Assembly (NCBI GenBank): GCA_014526335.1
Contig: JACTAT010000043.1
Span: 1,957,206 to 2,021,205, forward strand
Source: Chrysaora quinquecirrha
Taxonomy: Eukaryota > Cnidaria > Scyphozoa > Semaeostomeae > Pelagiidae
Direction of reading: 5' to 3'
DNA length: 64,000 bases
Each line of letters begins with the position of its first letter. Position 1 is the stretch's first letter. The translations under genes and the position numbers were made by a program. Of this stretch, positions 11,303-23,100 are shown piece after piece. The notes under the pieces were generated by a model. That model did no database searches. It was not told where the DNA came from and saw only the letters and a program-made list of their open reading frames with translations.

Positions 11303-12556
11303 CCCCAAATTGATGGTCCTCACAGAGCATACATGTGTAACAACCCAGTACAGATGTATTATCTTACAATGTATGTAATACTCTGCACACATTTGTAATC
11401 TCTAGCTGTACTTGAGTAGCCTGGATCAGCTGCCCCCATCCTAACCTACATGCAAGGGTGAATGTAAATATAGAGCTAGCCTAAGTTACTCTAACTGATT
11501 CACTGAATGACTGAATAAGGACCTTCAAATGCACCATGGAATAAAAGCACATGAATTATACAGATATGAAGATATCATGAAGAATATTATAATTTGTCCA
11601 TAAATACACATTTTTTTGTATAAGAATAACTTAATTTTTGCAGAGCCTGGATTATTCTTAAAATTTTTCCGTGAAAAAACGCAAAGACATACAAATTTGT
11701 CTTCATGAAGCTTGAGTCTGGGACTATTCTTAAATCATTCTTCAATTTCAGTGATTTCGAGCCTAAATATTCGTACCTATAAAAAAAGTGTGTATTTGAA
11801 TAGTTTCTCAAGAAGTTTCTTGCAAAATTGCTGTCATGCATATACCTTTAGTTCACTAGAAATCTCGTACACGTTTGTAAATAGTGAAATGCCTTTCCAA
11901 AAAATCATTGCACCTAATGACAGGTACTGAATAGAAAAACGACCCAGCCACCAGCCCTCCGGCCACCGCCGTGGTTCGAGATTTCAGTGATGAATATAAC
12001 AGAAAATGGCCTAGGCCATCACTCCCAAAAATCGGACGGAGCGGCGCTTTCATTTTTTGTGCTGAAATCTCATCAAAAAAGCTAGAATTTGATATGGAAT
12101 CTACCCAGGAGTCATTCATACCTGTCTGCAGCATTTTTCCCTGAGAAAATATAGGCAGAAAGGGTTCAAGATCACGGATAGTTCAAGACGACAAGCAAAT
12201 CCAGTGTATCAGTAAACACATTTGAAACACCGAGCAAAGCCACGTTGAAGACCATTTTTTGCAAGAGACACTTGACAAGATATTTCTTCTCTCGGTCGGA
12301 GACACTTTTGATATCTTAAAACCAGTCTAGCTGCCATTCTTGACGCGATTCTGCAACCCTCTCTCAAAATGGAGTCGCAACTGTCCGTCATTACCGAAGG
12401 CCTACAAGATTTGAGAACAATGGGTAATTAGAATCTAATTTTCGAACATTAATATTGTTTTCTCCGCAGTCTTTTATCCAAAAACAAAAGAGTATTGTCA
12501 CGCATAACAATCACGGTATCTGTAGGCTGTAGGCAGCCTACCCTGGAACAGCTTTA
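11303..12556. other. Right unique arm of the 8.15-kb element
   Basis: I see no recognisable gene. Short frames on both strands are at chance level. A start codon at 12369 opens a 19-codon frame (MESQLSVITE...) followed by a plausible GTAATT donor at 12423, which could be a small first exon. This is weak. Confidence 0.35.
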
Positions 12557-12583
12557 GCTGGCCCTGTATTATGCAATTATGCC

Positions 12584-12591
12584 GAAGTTTA
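12584..12591. repeat. Right 8-bp target-site duplication GAAGTTTA
   Basis: Matches 4424-4431 exactly and abuts the outer end of the right terminal inverted repeat. Confidence 0.85.
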
Positions 12592-13309
12592 TTTTAGTAA
12601 CAAGTCAAGGTTGTTGTGGTGTTCTGTTGAACGTATTGTGACGTGGTGGTGTAATCCAGGTGCCTGACTGGTGGTGGTGTCAGGAGCTCAGTCTGGTCAG
12701 GGTTCAAGCCCAGCCATTGAAGCTTCACAGCCAGGGTTGAGGTCTTGATTTGTTGACCTACTACTGAGATCCTTGTAACTGACGCTAAAACACCATTATT
12801 TTCATACATTCTAACATGCTAACTTACATTCCATTAAATATCCGTGTGCAGGGGACCGAAGATGTAAATCCAAGGGGGTTCATTATTGATTTGAGACTGC
12901 GAATCCGACCCCCATGTCCAAAAAATGTCACAAATGCAACACCCTTAGCACTTGATAAATTTACAAATCAAACCCTCTTCACACAAGAAATGCTGAGGAA
13001 AATGTTGAAAATCCAAGGGGCCTGGATTGTCTCATGCTGTAAATCCAATCCCTGTGACTCAATTCACAAATCTGTCACCTATGGCATGGGAAAATACAGA
13101 CATCCTACTTCCAATGCCTTATCACCATTCTTCCAAAATTTATGCAGCTACAATTCACACAGCTACGATTTAAGCGGCTACGACTTACGCAGCTACAATA
13201 AACACTGAGAAATTTGACAAAGAAAGATGGTGAACTCTTTGTCTGAACTGTCCTAAGTATAATATATTTACACTTATCAAAGCTGTTTCTGGCACTGTAT
13301 TCGACATGA
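12592..13309. other. Non-coding stretch right of the 8.15-kb element
   Basis: A 130-codon plus frame (12816-13208) and a 71-codon minus frame (12594-12809) have no recognisable domain. The former ends in a short internal repeat encoding YNSHSYDLSGYDLRSYN, produced by CAGCTAC-like units. I do not support either as a gene. Confidence 0.35.
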
Positions 13310-13365
13310 TAGTCACCACTTATCATGACAAGCCTTTGATATTTAGTAGGGCAATGTTTCTGGAG
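13310..13365 (-). repeat. Fragment shared with the tail of the Penelope-like element at 61.4 kb
   Basis: The stretch GTCACCACTTATCA(T/C)G(A/G)CAAGCCTTTGAT...TAGGGCAA matches 61471-61512, which directly follows the GIY-YIG coding remnant of the second Penelope-like element. It is probably a separate 3'-end fragment of the same family. Confidence 0.6.
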
Positions 13366-14885
13366 AGATGTCTCCCATCATCACCATACCTCGGGCTTTT
13401 TCACTCTTCAAAAGACGTACGAGATTGCTGTTGAAACAAAAGGATTTAAGGGATTTCTGTGTAATCGATAGAATCCACGTCAATGGTGTACGAGATTTTT
13501 AAGGAGTGAATGCTTCAGAATAATGCTGCCGTCTAAATCCTCCGAGAAGTCAAAGTCACTCGGCAATTCACCATTCACAGAACGAACGGAATGCAGAAAG
13601 AAAGACCAAGCTAAAGACTAGAGTTTATTATGCTTTGCTTCTATGTAACTTAACAAAAGACAATGTTAGAGTCAGGGCATATGCTGTCACAATCAAACAA
13701 AGTTGCTAATATTTGTGTTCTCAACTGATTCTTATAGAAGAAGACATGCTTTTAAAAATGAGCTATGGAGCTTTTTGGAAAAATGCCTAATTATCACGTG
13801 AATGATGACGTCATCTAATTGCAAAAAGCATAAATTTTCTTTTAATTAAACCCCTTGGAATCAATTTTAAAGCCAAACAAAGTGCATTTCCTTCGATTGA
13901 TATATAATTTGTTTACTTTTGCTCACATCAGCATTTTTAGCTATGACGTCATTAGTAGCCAAGTGTTGATAAAATATGCGATTGAAGTCGCACTTCAAGG
14001 TCTTTTAGACTAAACTGTACTAAAAAGAACACTTTCTGCTGAAAGTTTAGCTTTAAGCCATTGAAATATGTCGTAAAACAATGCCTGAACGTATGACAGA
14101 ATGAGTCATTTGATGCACTTGTACAAAACCGTGCAGAATAGATACCCTAAAGTTACAGTGCAGTAGATGAAAATTTGCTTGAAAATCTTGACCATTTGAG
14201 AGAAACGCCCTGTCAAGGAACCCTTCAAAATCTAGTTTTGTCTGACCCTTTCAAGGAACGTTATACAGCTATTTGCCACGTAGGGAAGGACCACAAAGCT
14301 GCATGACAGTAGAATACCTAGTACGTGATATTTTTTCACCTCTTGTAATGGTATCAGCAGTACTCGAATTGATAACATTGATAAGAGAAAATATTTCATC
14401 ATCTCCAAGTAAAGAATGATGAAGAAGCTAGTAATTCAGAGGATGCTGTTCCGAAAGGATTTGTTCATAATAGTACTCCAACTTTTCCATATAGCTGGAA
14501 ATGACTATGATTATAAAATATTAAGAAATTATTGTTCATTGATGTACTGTTAGAAAATGGCGTCATTTCTGTGTTGCCATTCTTCGAAAACAAGGCTGTA
14601 AATGAATTTCCATTTAATATTGCTAAATTGCTATTGTCAATATATGACCAATGTAGTGCATATGCCTAGATAATGTTTTTGTGTACATACGATATAACGA
14701 TGTCATAAGCCAAGTATAAAGCCACTAAGGTTGAGTATTATAGAGTTTACAACTGCGCTTGCGAAGTTTGATAAATATTCATTTGAATTTTATCATTTAA
14801 ATCTCTATTACTTATTTCTCCTGCATACTAGTTTCCAGACCTCTAGCTTTGTCATGAAAATGACTATTGCGTATGCGCAGTTTCA
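13366..14885. other. AT-rich non-coding stretch with TGACGTCA palindromes
   Basis: No gene is visible. It holds two TGACGTCA palindromes (near 13807 and 13944). The segment at 13403-13460 (ACTCTTCAAAAG...CGTACGAGATT) recurs at 32781-32840, so part of this stretch is a dispersed repeat. Confidence 0.4.

Positions 14886-14886
<1 letters not shown>

Positions 14887-14942
<56 letters not shown>
14887..14942. repeat. (AT)n microsatellite
   Basis: Uninterrupted AT/TA dinucleotide run of more than 50 bp. It produces the spurious IYIYIY tail of a short frame. Confidence 0.97.
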
Positions 14943-14944
<2 letters not shown>

Positions 14945-15520
14945 AATAATTTCTGAATAAGTTTTCTCAAGGAGGAATTTTATCAAATTTATACCAGGTA
15001 ATATTCAAGTCAAGTGCGCTATCATGTAAAAATATGTTGGTGATAAGAGCTTCCATCTCGGCACAATGGGACATTAAATTCATGATGTCCAAAATCCAGC
15101 TGTTTATATTCCACCATTGGGTACTGTACTGCAATCGTGCGTGAAGGAGAATCATTATCCCCGAGGGTCCCAGAGTTAAATTGTCCGACCATTAATGTAT
15201 GGTCAGTCATATTAGAGAAGTGTATTGAGCAGGATTGAGGACGTTTTGAATATCATTTGACTGAAAGAATGAGTTATTGGTTTTTCTGTTTTGTTGCGTA
15301 AGAATTACGTAAGGGTATAAAGTTGCATATTTTGTTACAGTACGTTTTTGGATTGTAAAGTTTTAAAGTCAATTTATTCAGAGATACTAACCCATATCAT
15401 CATGATCTTTTCACGAAATATCTCACTTGAGTTGAATATAATGTAGTATTAATTTCATGAAATTCCAACTTAAGAATAAATTATTTATAAATTATTTAGT
15501 TAAGGGTCCCTTTTTTGGGC

Positions 15521-15524
15521 CACC

Positions 15525-15610
<86 letters not shown>
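15521..15610. repeat. (TA)n microsatellite
   Basis: TA dinucleotide run of about 80 bp beginning directly after GGGCCACCCTGTATA. Such a CACCCTGTATA end followed by TA repeats is reminiscent of Tc1/mariner termini, but no partner end was found. Confidence 0.95.
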
Positions 15611-15612
<2 letters not shown>

Positions 15613-15728
15613 AATCTCTAGCTATTACCATCATTAAATTTGCTACAATGTATCAATTTGATTCAAGAATATCGCTGAATGACATTGCATAAACTGATGA
15701 TCTACAAGCTCTTTTTAACTCATACAGT

Positions 15729-16009
15729 GATGTTTTTTTGCCATTTGCTTCAATGTACCATAGAAATACATACTATGAAGCACTGATGGAATTTGTTCGA
15801 GGTGATAAGTTTACATTTACAGCAAAACCTCTGAAAAATGAAGGTTTGGAAAACTTCCATAGAGAAGCAGAAGGATGCTGGAAAAATGTTACTGGCTATG
15901 AAATAAGCGGACATATATCAAATGTTGAATCGGAATCATCAACACCTACATGTTTAAGCATTTATCGGACATGTTGTATGGTTACTATCCACCATGTTGA
16001 ACAATTGAA
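15729..16009 (+). other. Exon-like open frame, function unknown
   Basis: An open frame of about 90 codons (MPFASMYHRNTYYEALMEF...) with a balanced, protein-like composition. It lies between an AG acceptor-like site (ATACAG, 15722-15727) and a GAAG|GTAAAG donor-like site at 16009/16010. I recognise no domain. It could be an exon of a repeat-borne or host gene, or chance. It does not resemble the N-terminus expected for LPCAT. Confidence 0.22.
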
Positions 16010-16889
16010 GGTAAAGCTACAATTTGCTTATATGATGCGAAGATTCAGATGATGAGATGAGGTAAGATGATATAGCGTAGCATTGTTGGTGTTTAGAATT
16101 GTACTGTTATGGTATGAATGTCATATGTTTAATTTATATTGAGAAAATTTTATTCTTGTTAATAAATGTGTTGTAAAATGAATTGCTTATGTTCATTGAT
16201 ATGTATTTCAAGTCTCTGCCTATCATCAACAGTAAAATGACTACAGTTTGATGAATATCTAATTTAGATATCGTTGACTTTTTCTCTGTATCAAGTCTGA
16301 AGTGTTTAGCCATTAGCATTATGTCTATCCATTACTGTATATACATTATTGGTATATATTTAGACTAAAATCATTAATTATGTTTCACCTCATTCTGTAT
16401 AATAGAGCACAGCGTATACGAGGTTCCAACTGGTTCCAAACGAGGCTACTGGTTTAAAACGAGGCTACTGCTGTCAAATGAGATTATAAAAACCCATTGC
16501 ACTAATGACGTCATATGCTGCTGGTGGAACCTTCCACAGGACGCCTTAAACATAATCTACTAACAGCAAGTTGTAACGTATAGAGAAATTTTTGTGTAAG
16601 TTTTAAAAAGTCCGTTAAGTCCGCAGATTGCACTTTTCCCTTATGCAAAAGCGAATAACGCAGACTTGCGAAAAGTCCACGAGTTCTGCGAGTTCCCCGA
16701 TTTTCATCTGACCGCGTAGATTCTAAGTTGTGTTGGTTTCGGGAAATTGATTGATGAGTTTGAAGAAAATCGACTTTTACTTTGCTTGATCTATGTGAGT
16801 TTTTATCAACAATATACGATAAAAATAATAAATTTTGATGAATCAAGTAAATAAAGAAATTCTCTTTTCATTACAGATTTCTGTATTTT

Positions 16890-17130
16890 TCATTTGATGT
16901 CAATTATAATAATAACCGTTTCCGTTTGAATTCTTCTTGTAATGACAGAAGATAGAGTCTTTCGGCTGAGAAATTTGAGGCAATGTTTGATTGTTTTTGT
17001 CCTGTGCACTTTTCCTGAAGAAATCAACTGGAAATCAATTTTTCCCGGTTCCTGTTCCCGTTTTCCCGTGCCCGTTCCCGTTCCTGTTTCTGTTCCAATC
17101 GAAAAACAGACAAATGGAAATCCAGCTTTT
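16890..17130. repeat. Dispersed repeat, inverted relative to 40340-40500
   Basis: The TTTTTCCCGGTTCCTGTT core and the flank CCTGAAGAAATCAACTGGAAAT recur in reverse complement near 40390-40450. Both copies carry short CCCGTTCC-type units. Two short frames here are by-products of these units. Confidence 0.6.
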
Positions 17131-17266
17131 GCCATTGATATGCATTGTTTGTGGAGTTGGACATTATAATCACGTGTAAGCAGTTCTAGGTGTTTATTCT
17201 GCGCGAGGCATCATAATCTTGGACATTTTTTGAGTGAATCTTAGGATAAGATCTTGACGAGTGTTA
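17131..17266. repeat. Dispersed repeat, copy 1 (partner 24347-24490)
   Basis: The two copies share GTTGGACATTATAATCACGT and continue through GCGC(G/A)AGGCATCATA, TTGAGT and GATAAGATCTTGACGAGT for about 140 bp in the same orientation. Family unknown. Confidence 0.75.
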
Positions 17267-17549
17267 ATGTTTGCTGAATCAGGGTTATAAGTCAGGTCAT
17301 ATTTTTATGCTACTTGACCTTCTGATGGGGGCATTTTTTGGATCTCACAATAAGAATAGGGTTAAGGATGACGATGATGGTGACACTGACGACGGCAATG
17401 AAACTCACCATGACGATGATACCGATGGGAATGACAATGATAATTATGTTGATATTGATGATGATCATAATCATAAAATTGATTTTTATTTTATCGAAGG
17501 GAGTTGTGCAAGAGAAGACTAATGAAATGTTTTCATTTTTTGATTGCAG

Positions 17550-17692
17550 GTTTTCACAAATGCAATTTTTATTTTGCCATTACGTTTTACTTTAATGTGC
17601 ATAACTTTCGGATTTGCTGGATTGCTTGGATTTATTTGCAACTTTGGGATAAAAGATGAAGACCTCTTAAAGCCTTTCACTGGCTGGAGAAG
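17550..17692 (+). CDS. LPCAT: LPCAT exon: transmembrane segment and GWRR
   Basis: Borders are TTGCAG|GTTTTC and AGAAG|GTATGT; phase 0 in, phase 2 out. It encodes a strongly hydrophobic stretch (FILPLRFTLMCITFGFAGLL) followed by an acidic linker and KPFTGWRR, as in the membrane-anchored N-terminal region of the family. The frame to its left is not part of the exon. An upstream exon must supply the start codon and was not found. Confidence 0.88.
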
Positions 17693-20067
17693 GTATGTGT
17701 CAATATTTATCAAAGAGATTTACAAATCTCATAACAGAAAAACAGTTGCTTCCTTTCATTTATTTAACTAGTTTTTGTAGCAGTTCTACTAATTTTTTGT
17801 TTCACGGCTCTACAATTTTATATTTGCTTTTCTATCGGCAAGCAGTGAGAGAGTTTGACTATATCGAGTTTTTGACAATCCTGAGGGAAAATTCGAAACG
17901 TCACACCGATGGACATCAATGGAACACCCTTGAACACCAATGGAAGTCCCATTTATGTAGGAAGACTTTGAATTTAGGGGGCTGTGAAATTTCTTCCGGA
18001 ATGGATAACAATGTTAGGGCGGTAGTAGAAAATTTGCATACGGGGATGTTGATGTATTCAAATGAACACTGATGAACACCGGCTCACAACAATGTGAATG
18101 TAATAATAGTAAAAAAAATAATAATAATGATGATGTTCTTCATACAGAGAATATCAGGTTGCGACACAACTTCGCATTTCTTTGGAGTGGGTAAAATTAA
18201 AGTTTTGAAAAAAGCGTTAAAACAGCAGAATTCCCTTTCATTGTCGGCATCATTAGATAAGACACCTATATTGACAGAAGAAGGGTTAAATGTTGCAGCG
18301 TTATTTATTCAGACCGTCATATATGCGGGAAGCCTGACGAAGATCTTGTTGCTACAAGAGTTAGAATGTACAAATCGATGAAGACGAAATCATCTCTAAC
18401 ATTGCCTCCTGATCCAGATTCTATGAGGCAGGCCGTCCTAAGGGCGCATTATCAATGCCATTTCTGGCTCAGATTTAATGAAGTGATTGTCCCTAAAATT
18501 TCATTGGAAGCGAACGGCTGGACAGTTGATGTTGAAAACAGAAAAATATCAAAGAAATGAGCATGATCAGCCTCCACGAAAGAACGCCAAACGATAGGAT
18601 CGAGCAAAGTCTCTGATTATGGCAGCAAAGAAGCAACTTGAGAAGAACGTAAGCGGAAGTGATAGGGACGAAGCGATTGAAAGCACAGAGCTCGACTTCA
18701 TATTCTTTGGAGATTCAGGAGAAAGTGATTCTGATCGCGAAAGTGAAGATTCTAACTTGGTTCCTTAATGTTGTAAATATACTTTATCCATTTTGTCATC
18801 GTCGAAGAGCGCAAGCCTTTTATCAATTTGCAGATTAATGTTTCAATTTTTTTAAATAAAGTTTCCTTAACGGATTAAACTCCAATATGATGACGTCATC
18901 CTAAAGCAACAGCCAGTGGGCGTTTAAATGCTTAACGTTATCCAGAAGTTCTAATTTTCATCATTTTTATGTCCGAAGGACATATTAAGAGGGTGTCGTG
19001 GAACGCATGTACGCATAGAAAATAGATAGGTACATAGGCATATAGACGCATTTTCCTGCCAAACCGCGTAACAAAAGATAAAATCACAAATGATAGGAAT
19101 TAAACTTTGAAATCGCCGTTAAGTGTTGTCGTTAGTGGGCATAATTAACAAAATGCAATTGCTTGCCAAAAACATCAATTAGTATCAACTGTTAGTGTAG
19201 CGCAGTGGAATAATGCGCTTGTTTCTGGCGCTAAGGGTTGTGAGCTCGATCCACGATGCAGGAAACTAAAAATTTGACACCAAGATTTTCTCGCAAAAAA
19301 GCCGGCTCGGTCGGGTTTCAAAAAAAAGTTTGACTACAATATTGCAAAATGTTGCTCAAATCTAATTTGACTTTATTTTTTATTTTAAATACTTTCATAC
19401 AATTTTTGATTGGGTTGTTATTCTAAGAGGTTTCTAGAAGTCCTATTACATGCAAGGTACTTTCGTGTGAAAAGAGGAGGAGATTGTGGCGCAGTAGAAA
19501 TTGTTGCCAAGTTACACAGAAGAAATTTTTTCAAAACAGTTTGCGGCTTCGAAAATCATCTGAAAATAAATGGTTCAAAGTTGGCAATCAATTCTTCAAA
19601 GTGCTATTAATTATCGAATATAGTCATCTGCATTGTATGGGAATTGTTATGATAGCTTTTGGAGATTCTAGAATTAAATTCATCATTTGTAGCGAAGATT
19701 ACAGGTTTCGGTGCACTGAAGGGAGTTATTTGTTACACAGTTTAACCTATGAGCTCAAATTTATTAGTACATATACGTTACTAGAGGTTTTCTTTTTTCG
19801 ATTCAAAGTTTTAGGATTCCTCCAGGAAAGATTCATCTGATCACATTGTCAACAATCGCATCATCATCATAATGGATCATTATCATCATCACCATCATCA
19901 TCACAATCACCAATCATTGTTTTCAACATGATCATCATGTTGAAGACGGTGATCATCATTTTCGTCTTCAACGTGATCATCATCGTTGTCGTCGTCGTCG
20001 AGCATCATAATCATCATCATGATCGTCTCTAGCATGATCATTATGGTCATTATCATCCTCTTCAAAG

Positions 20068-20100
<33 letters not shown>

Positions 20101-23100
20101 CCAACATAATCATCATTCTCATCATCGTTGGCTTCTTCATCATCATGATCGTCTCTAGCATGATCATTATGGTCATTATCATCCTCTTCAAAGTCATCAT
20201 CATCATCATCATCATCGTCATCATCATCATCATCATCATCGTCATCATCATCATCATCACCAACATAATCATCATTCTCATCATCGCTGTCTTCTTCTTC
20301 GTCATCTTCGTCATTATTAACATTATCTTCATCATTATTATCATAATCATCAGCGTCCTTCGGACATTGCTACAGCGTTGCTATTTTCTACAATTCCAAT
20401 GGTACAGACGTGACTTGACGTCTTTTTGCCGCCTTTTAATAAAAAGTAAGAAATGGATGACGTCATCACTCAAACAACCAATGCAAGCAAAAATAATATA
20501 GTTATATATCATTTGAATGCGCTTTTGTTAGCGAGTCTGAAAATTACTTTTTGTCTATCGGTAATAATGAGACTGTGAAATGGCTTAATGTGTCAGTTAT
20601 TAGTGTCTTATGACGTCATCAAAATCAGCAACTTCCGGTCAAAATTCGGAAAGGCATATCTCGGATTTGGAATCTCCGTGTTTCAATAAGTAGACCGGCT
20701 TCAGGTGGGGTCAAGTGCCACTCGAAGAGGTCATTAACTTCATAGTGATTTTTCGATAGTATTTCACATGGACTTTCAAAAAAAATTTGGTAAACGGTTG
20801 TTTTTTGCTGCGTTCGTGAAATACGGGGGTCAGAAAACCAGGGGGTCGACATCGACAAAAATATTGACAGGGAATTTTTCGCAACATTCTAGCAAACTGG
20901 GTAACCGGAATTTTAAAGTAGGTTTGGAGTTTTTGGTGGTGGGTGGTCATTTTAAGACTTGGAAACATTCTGGCAAATCAATGGTTGTGACGTCATCGAT
21001 GACGTAGAAAACGGTCAGTGAAAATCTGACTTTTGAAGTTTGTGTTTTTAATAACATTGACGGAAAGAACATCTCAGATGGAACAAAAAATTATACAACA
21101 CCAATTCGATTTGGCTTGATAGTCAGAAGTTATTACGATTCGAAATGTGTGTGACGTCATCAAAACGCAAAACTGATATTTTGAGTCTTAACCGTTTCGT
21201 GCACAAATTTTTCTTTTGATGTGTTCAGCGTTAATTTTAGGATAAAAGTATCGTGTTCTCTGTCACTTACGCTAATTTTTGTCATTTCAAACCTTTAATT
21301 ACGATGAATGCTCGTAATTTCTAATGCAATGCAGCTAGGGTTCCGAACTATTATGAATGTTGAAAAAGATGAAATACTTGAAGCATTTTCTGCTTACTTT
21401 CTCTGAGAATGGTAATATGATTGAGCTAGATAGAGCGAAGTACTAAAAAGTTGTTCCAAGGTAAACATATACCAAAAATAGGGGCACTGCTTACAAAAGT
21501 TGAACAGCCGCATTTTGATACGTGGTTAGAGGGAATACTCACTTGGTTAGGAAGAAATGCTAGAAGAAAGAGGGGAACAGCCATGGAGGGTTGAGTTTCA
21601 TTGCATAGATGAAACTCCATAACATCAATAGGTTTGTCCATTTCAGTCGACAAGATTGGCGAAAGACAGGAGGAAATTGTGCGCCCACTTGCCAGCTACT
21701 AGCCATTGCTGAAATGAACTGGAGCGAAGCTTAGCGAAGCCAATCGACCGATTCCGTTTCAGTTCAATATTTTGGCAACAAACTTTGTGCCAGAATAGGA
21801 GCCACAAGTCAGATAATATCTGAATCTGCAAACCTACCCTATAAATCCTATTTAGCCTTTTTCTTACGTTTTTTCATTTTTATCATTCAGCGCTCGTCTC
21901 TGCTATTTTGGAGAATTCACAGTGGCTTGTCCCACAAAGCTGCACTTACAGAGTTATACATTTGTCAACGTAACAACTTGCGAACTGCGTCTCTCCCCTT
22001 GGAACTCTAAAAACTTAAACAAAATTCTTTGCAAAAGTCAATTCCAATAGCTTATCGGTTACTGTTATCTTGTATAAATCTCTGTATTATGCCTATTAAG
22101 ACTGATAAAAAGTGGCACACTTCGTGCTGTAACACGAAAGTGAACGGATTTTTCTGTGTTTCGGGTGAACCGTAGTATTTGAATTCCCCTGCAATCCACC
22201 ACCAAGCCTGGTTTTCAAACTAGCCATATCCGCTGACGATAACCGCCTTCATCTACACCTACACCTGTGCCTATGCTTTCGCCTACTCCTATGCCTTCAT
22301 CTACACCTACACCTGTGCCTATGTCATCGCTTAAGCCTATGCCTATGCCTTCACCTATACCTGTGCCTATACCTTCGCCTATGCCTACACCTATATCTGT
22401 GCCTCAGCCTACACCTATGCCTACATCTACACCGACGCCTGTGCCTATGCCTTCGCCTACACTAATGCCTACATCTCACCTACACCTGTACCTAAGGCTT
22501 GTCCGATGCCTGTGCCGTCATCTACACATACGCCTGTGCCTGTGCCTTCGCCTATGCCTTTGCCTACATCTCACCTACGCCTGTGTCTATGGCTTTGCCT
22601 ATGCCTATGCCTACACCTATACCTGTGCCTTAGCCTAGACCTTCGCTTCATCTACACCTACACTTCTTCCTATGCCTTCGCCTGTGCGATTGCCTACACC
22701 CATACCTGTGCCTTAGCTTAGACCTTCGCTTCATCTACACCTACACTTGTTCCTATGCCTTCGCCTGTGCGATTGCCTACACCTATACCTGTGCCTTAGC
22801 TTAGACCTTCGCTTCATCTACACCTACACTTGTTCCTATGCCTTTGCCTGTGCGATTGCCTACACCTATACCTGTGCCTTAGCCTAGACCTTCGCTTCAT
22901 CTACACCTACACGTGTTCCTATGCCTTCGCCTGTGCGATTGCCTACACCCATACCTGTGCCTTAGCTTAGACCTTCGCTTCATCTACACCTACACTTGTT
23001 CCTATGCCTTCGCCTGTGCGATTGCCTACACCTATACCTGTGCCTTAGCTTAGACCTTCGCTTCATCTACACCTACACTTGTTCCTATGCCTTCGCCTGT

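Larger units (their letters stand above)
4432..12583. mobile_element. 8152-bp inverted-repeat element with satellite cargo and 8-bp target duplication
   Basis: The left end (4432-4458) and right end (12557-12583) are 27-bp inverted repeats with one mismatch. They begin GG(A/C)ATAATTGCATAA and contain CAGGGCCAGC. The direct repeat GAAGTTTA lies immediately outside both ends (4424-4431 and 12584-12591). An 8-bp duplication is typical of hAT- or P-type cut-and-paste transposition. I find no transposase in the interior. It holds a 109-bp satellite, a 49-bp minisatellite with AT-rich spacers in three macro-copies, a 188-bp duplication and a unique right segment. Non-autonomous transposition of the whole unit is an inference from the ends. 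Later expansion of the satellites inside a smaller element would explain its size. Confidence 0.85.

Noticed and set aside
15490..15610. Tc1/mariner element ending GGGCCACCCTGTATA before the TA run
   Set aside because: Only one end-like sequence was found. No inverted partner or transposase is visible within the neighbouring 1.5 kb.
19907..20501. Long Met/Asp-rich and Ile-rich frames on both strands
   Set aside because: Translations of the TCA trinucleotide tract; all frames on both strands stay open by composition.
22267..22721. Pro-rich frames (MPMPSPTPM...)
   Set aside because: Translations of the CCTATGCC-type minisatellite. The 83-bp period breaks the frame.
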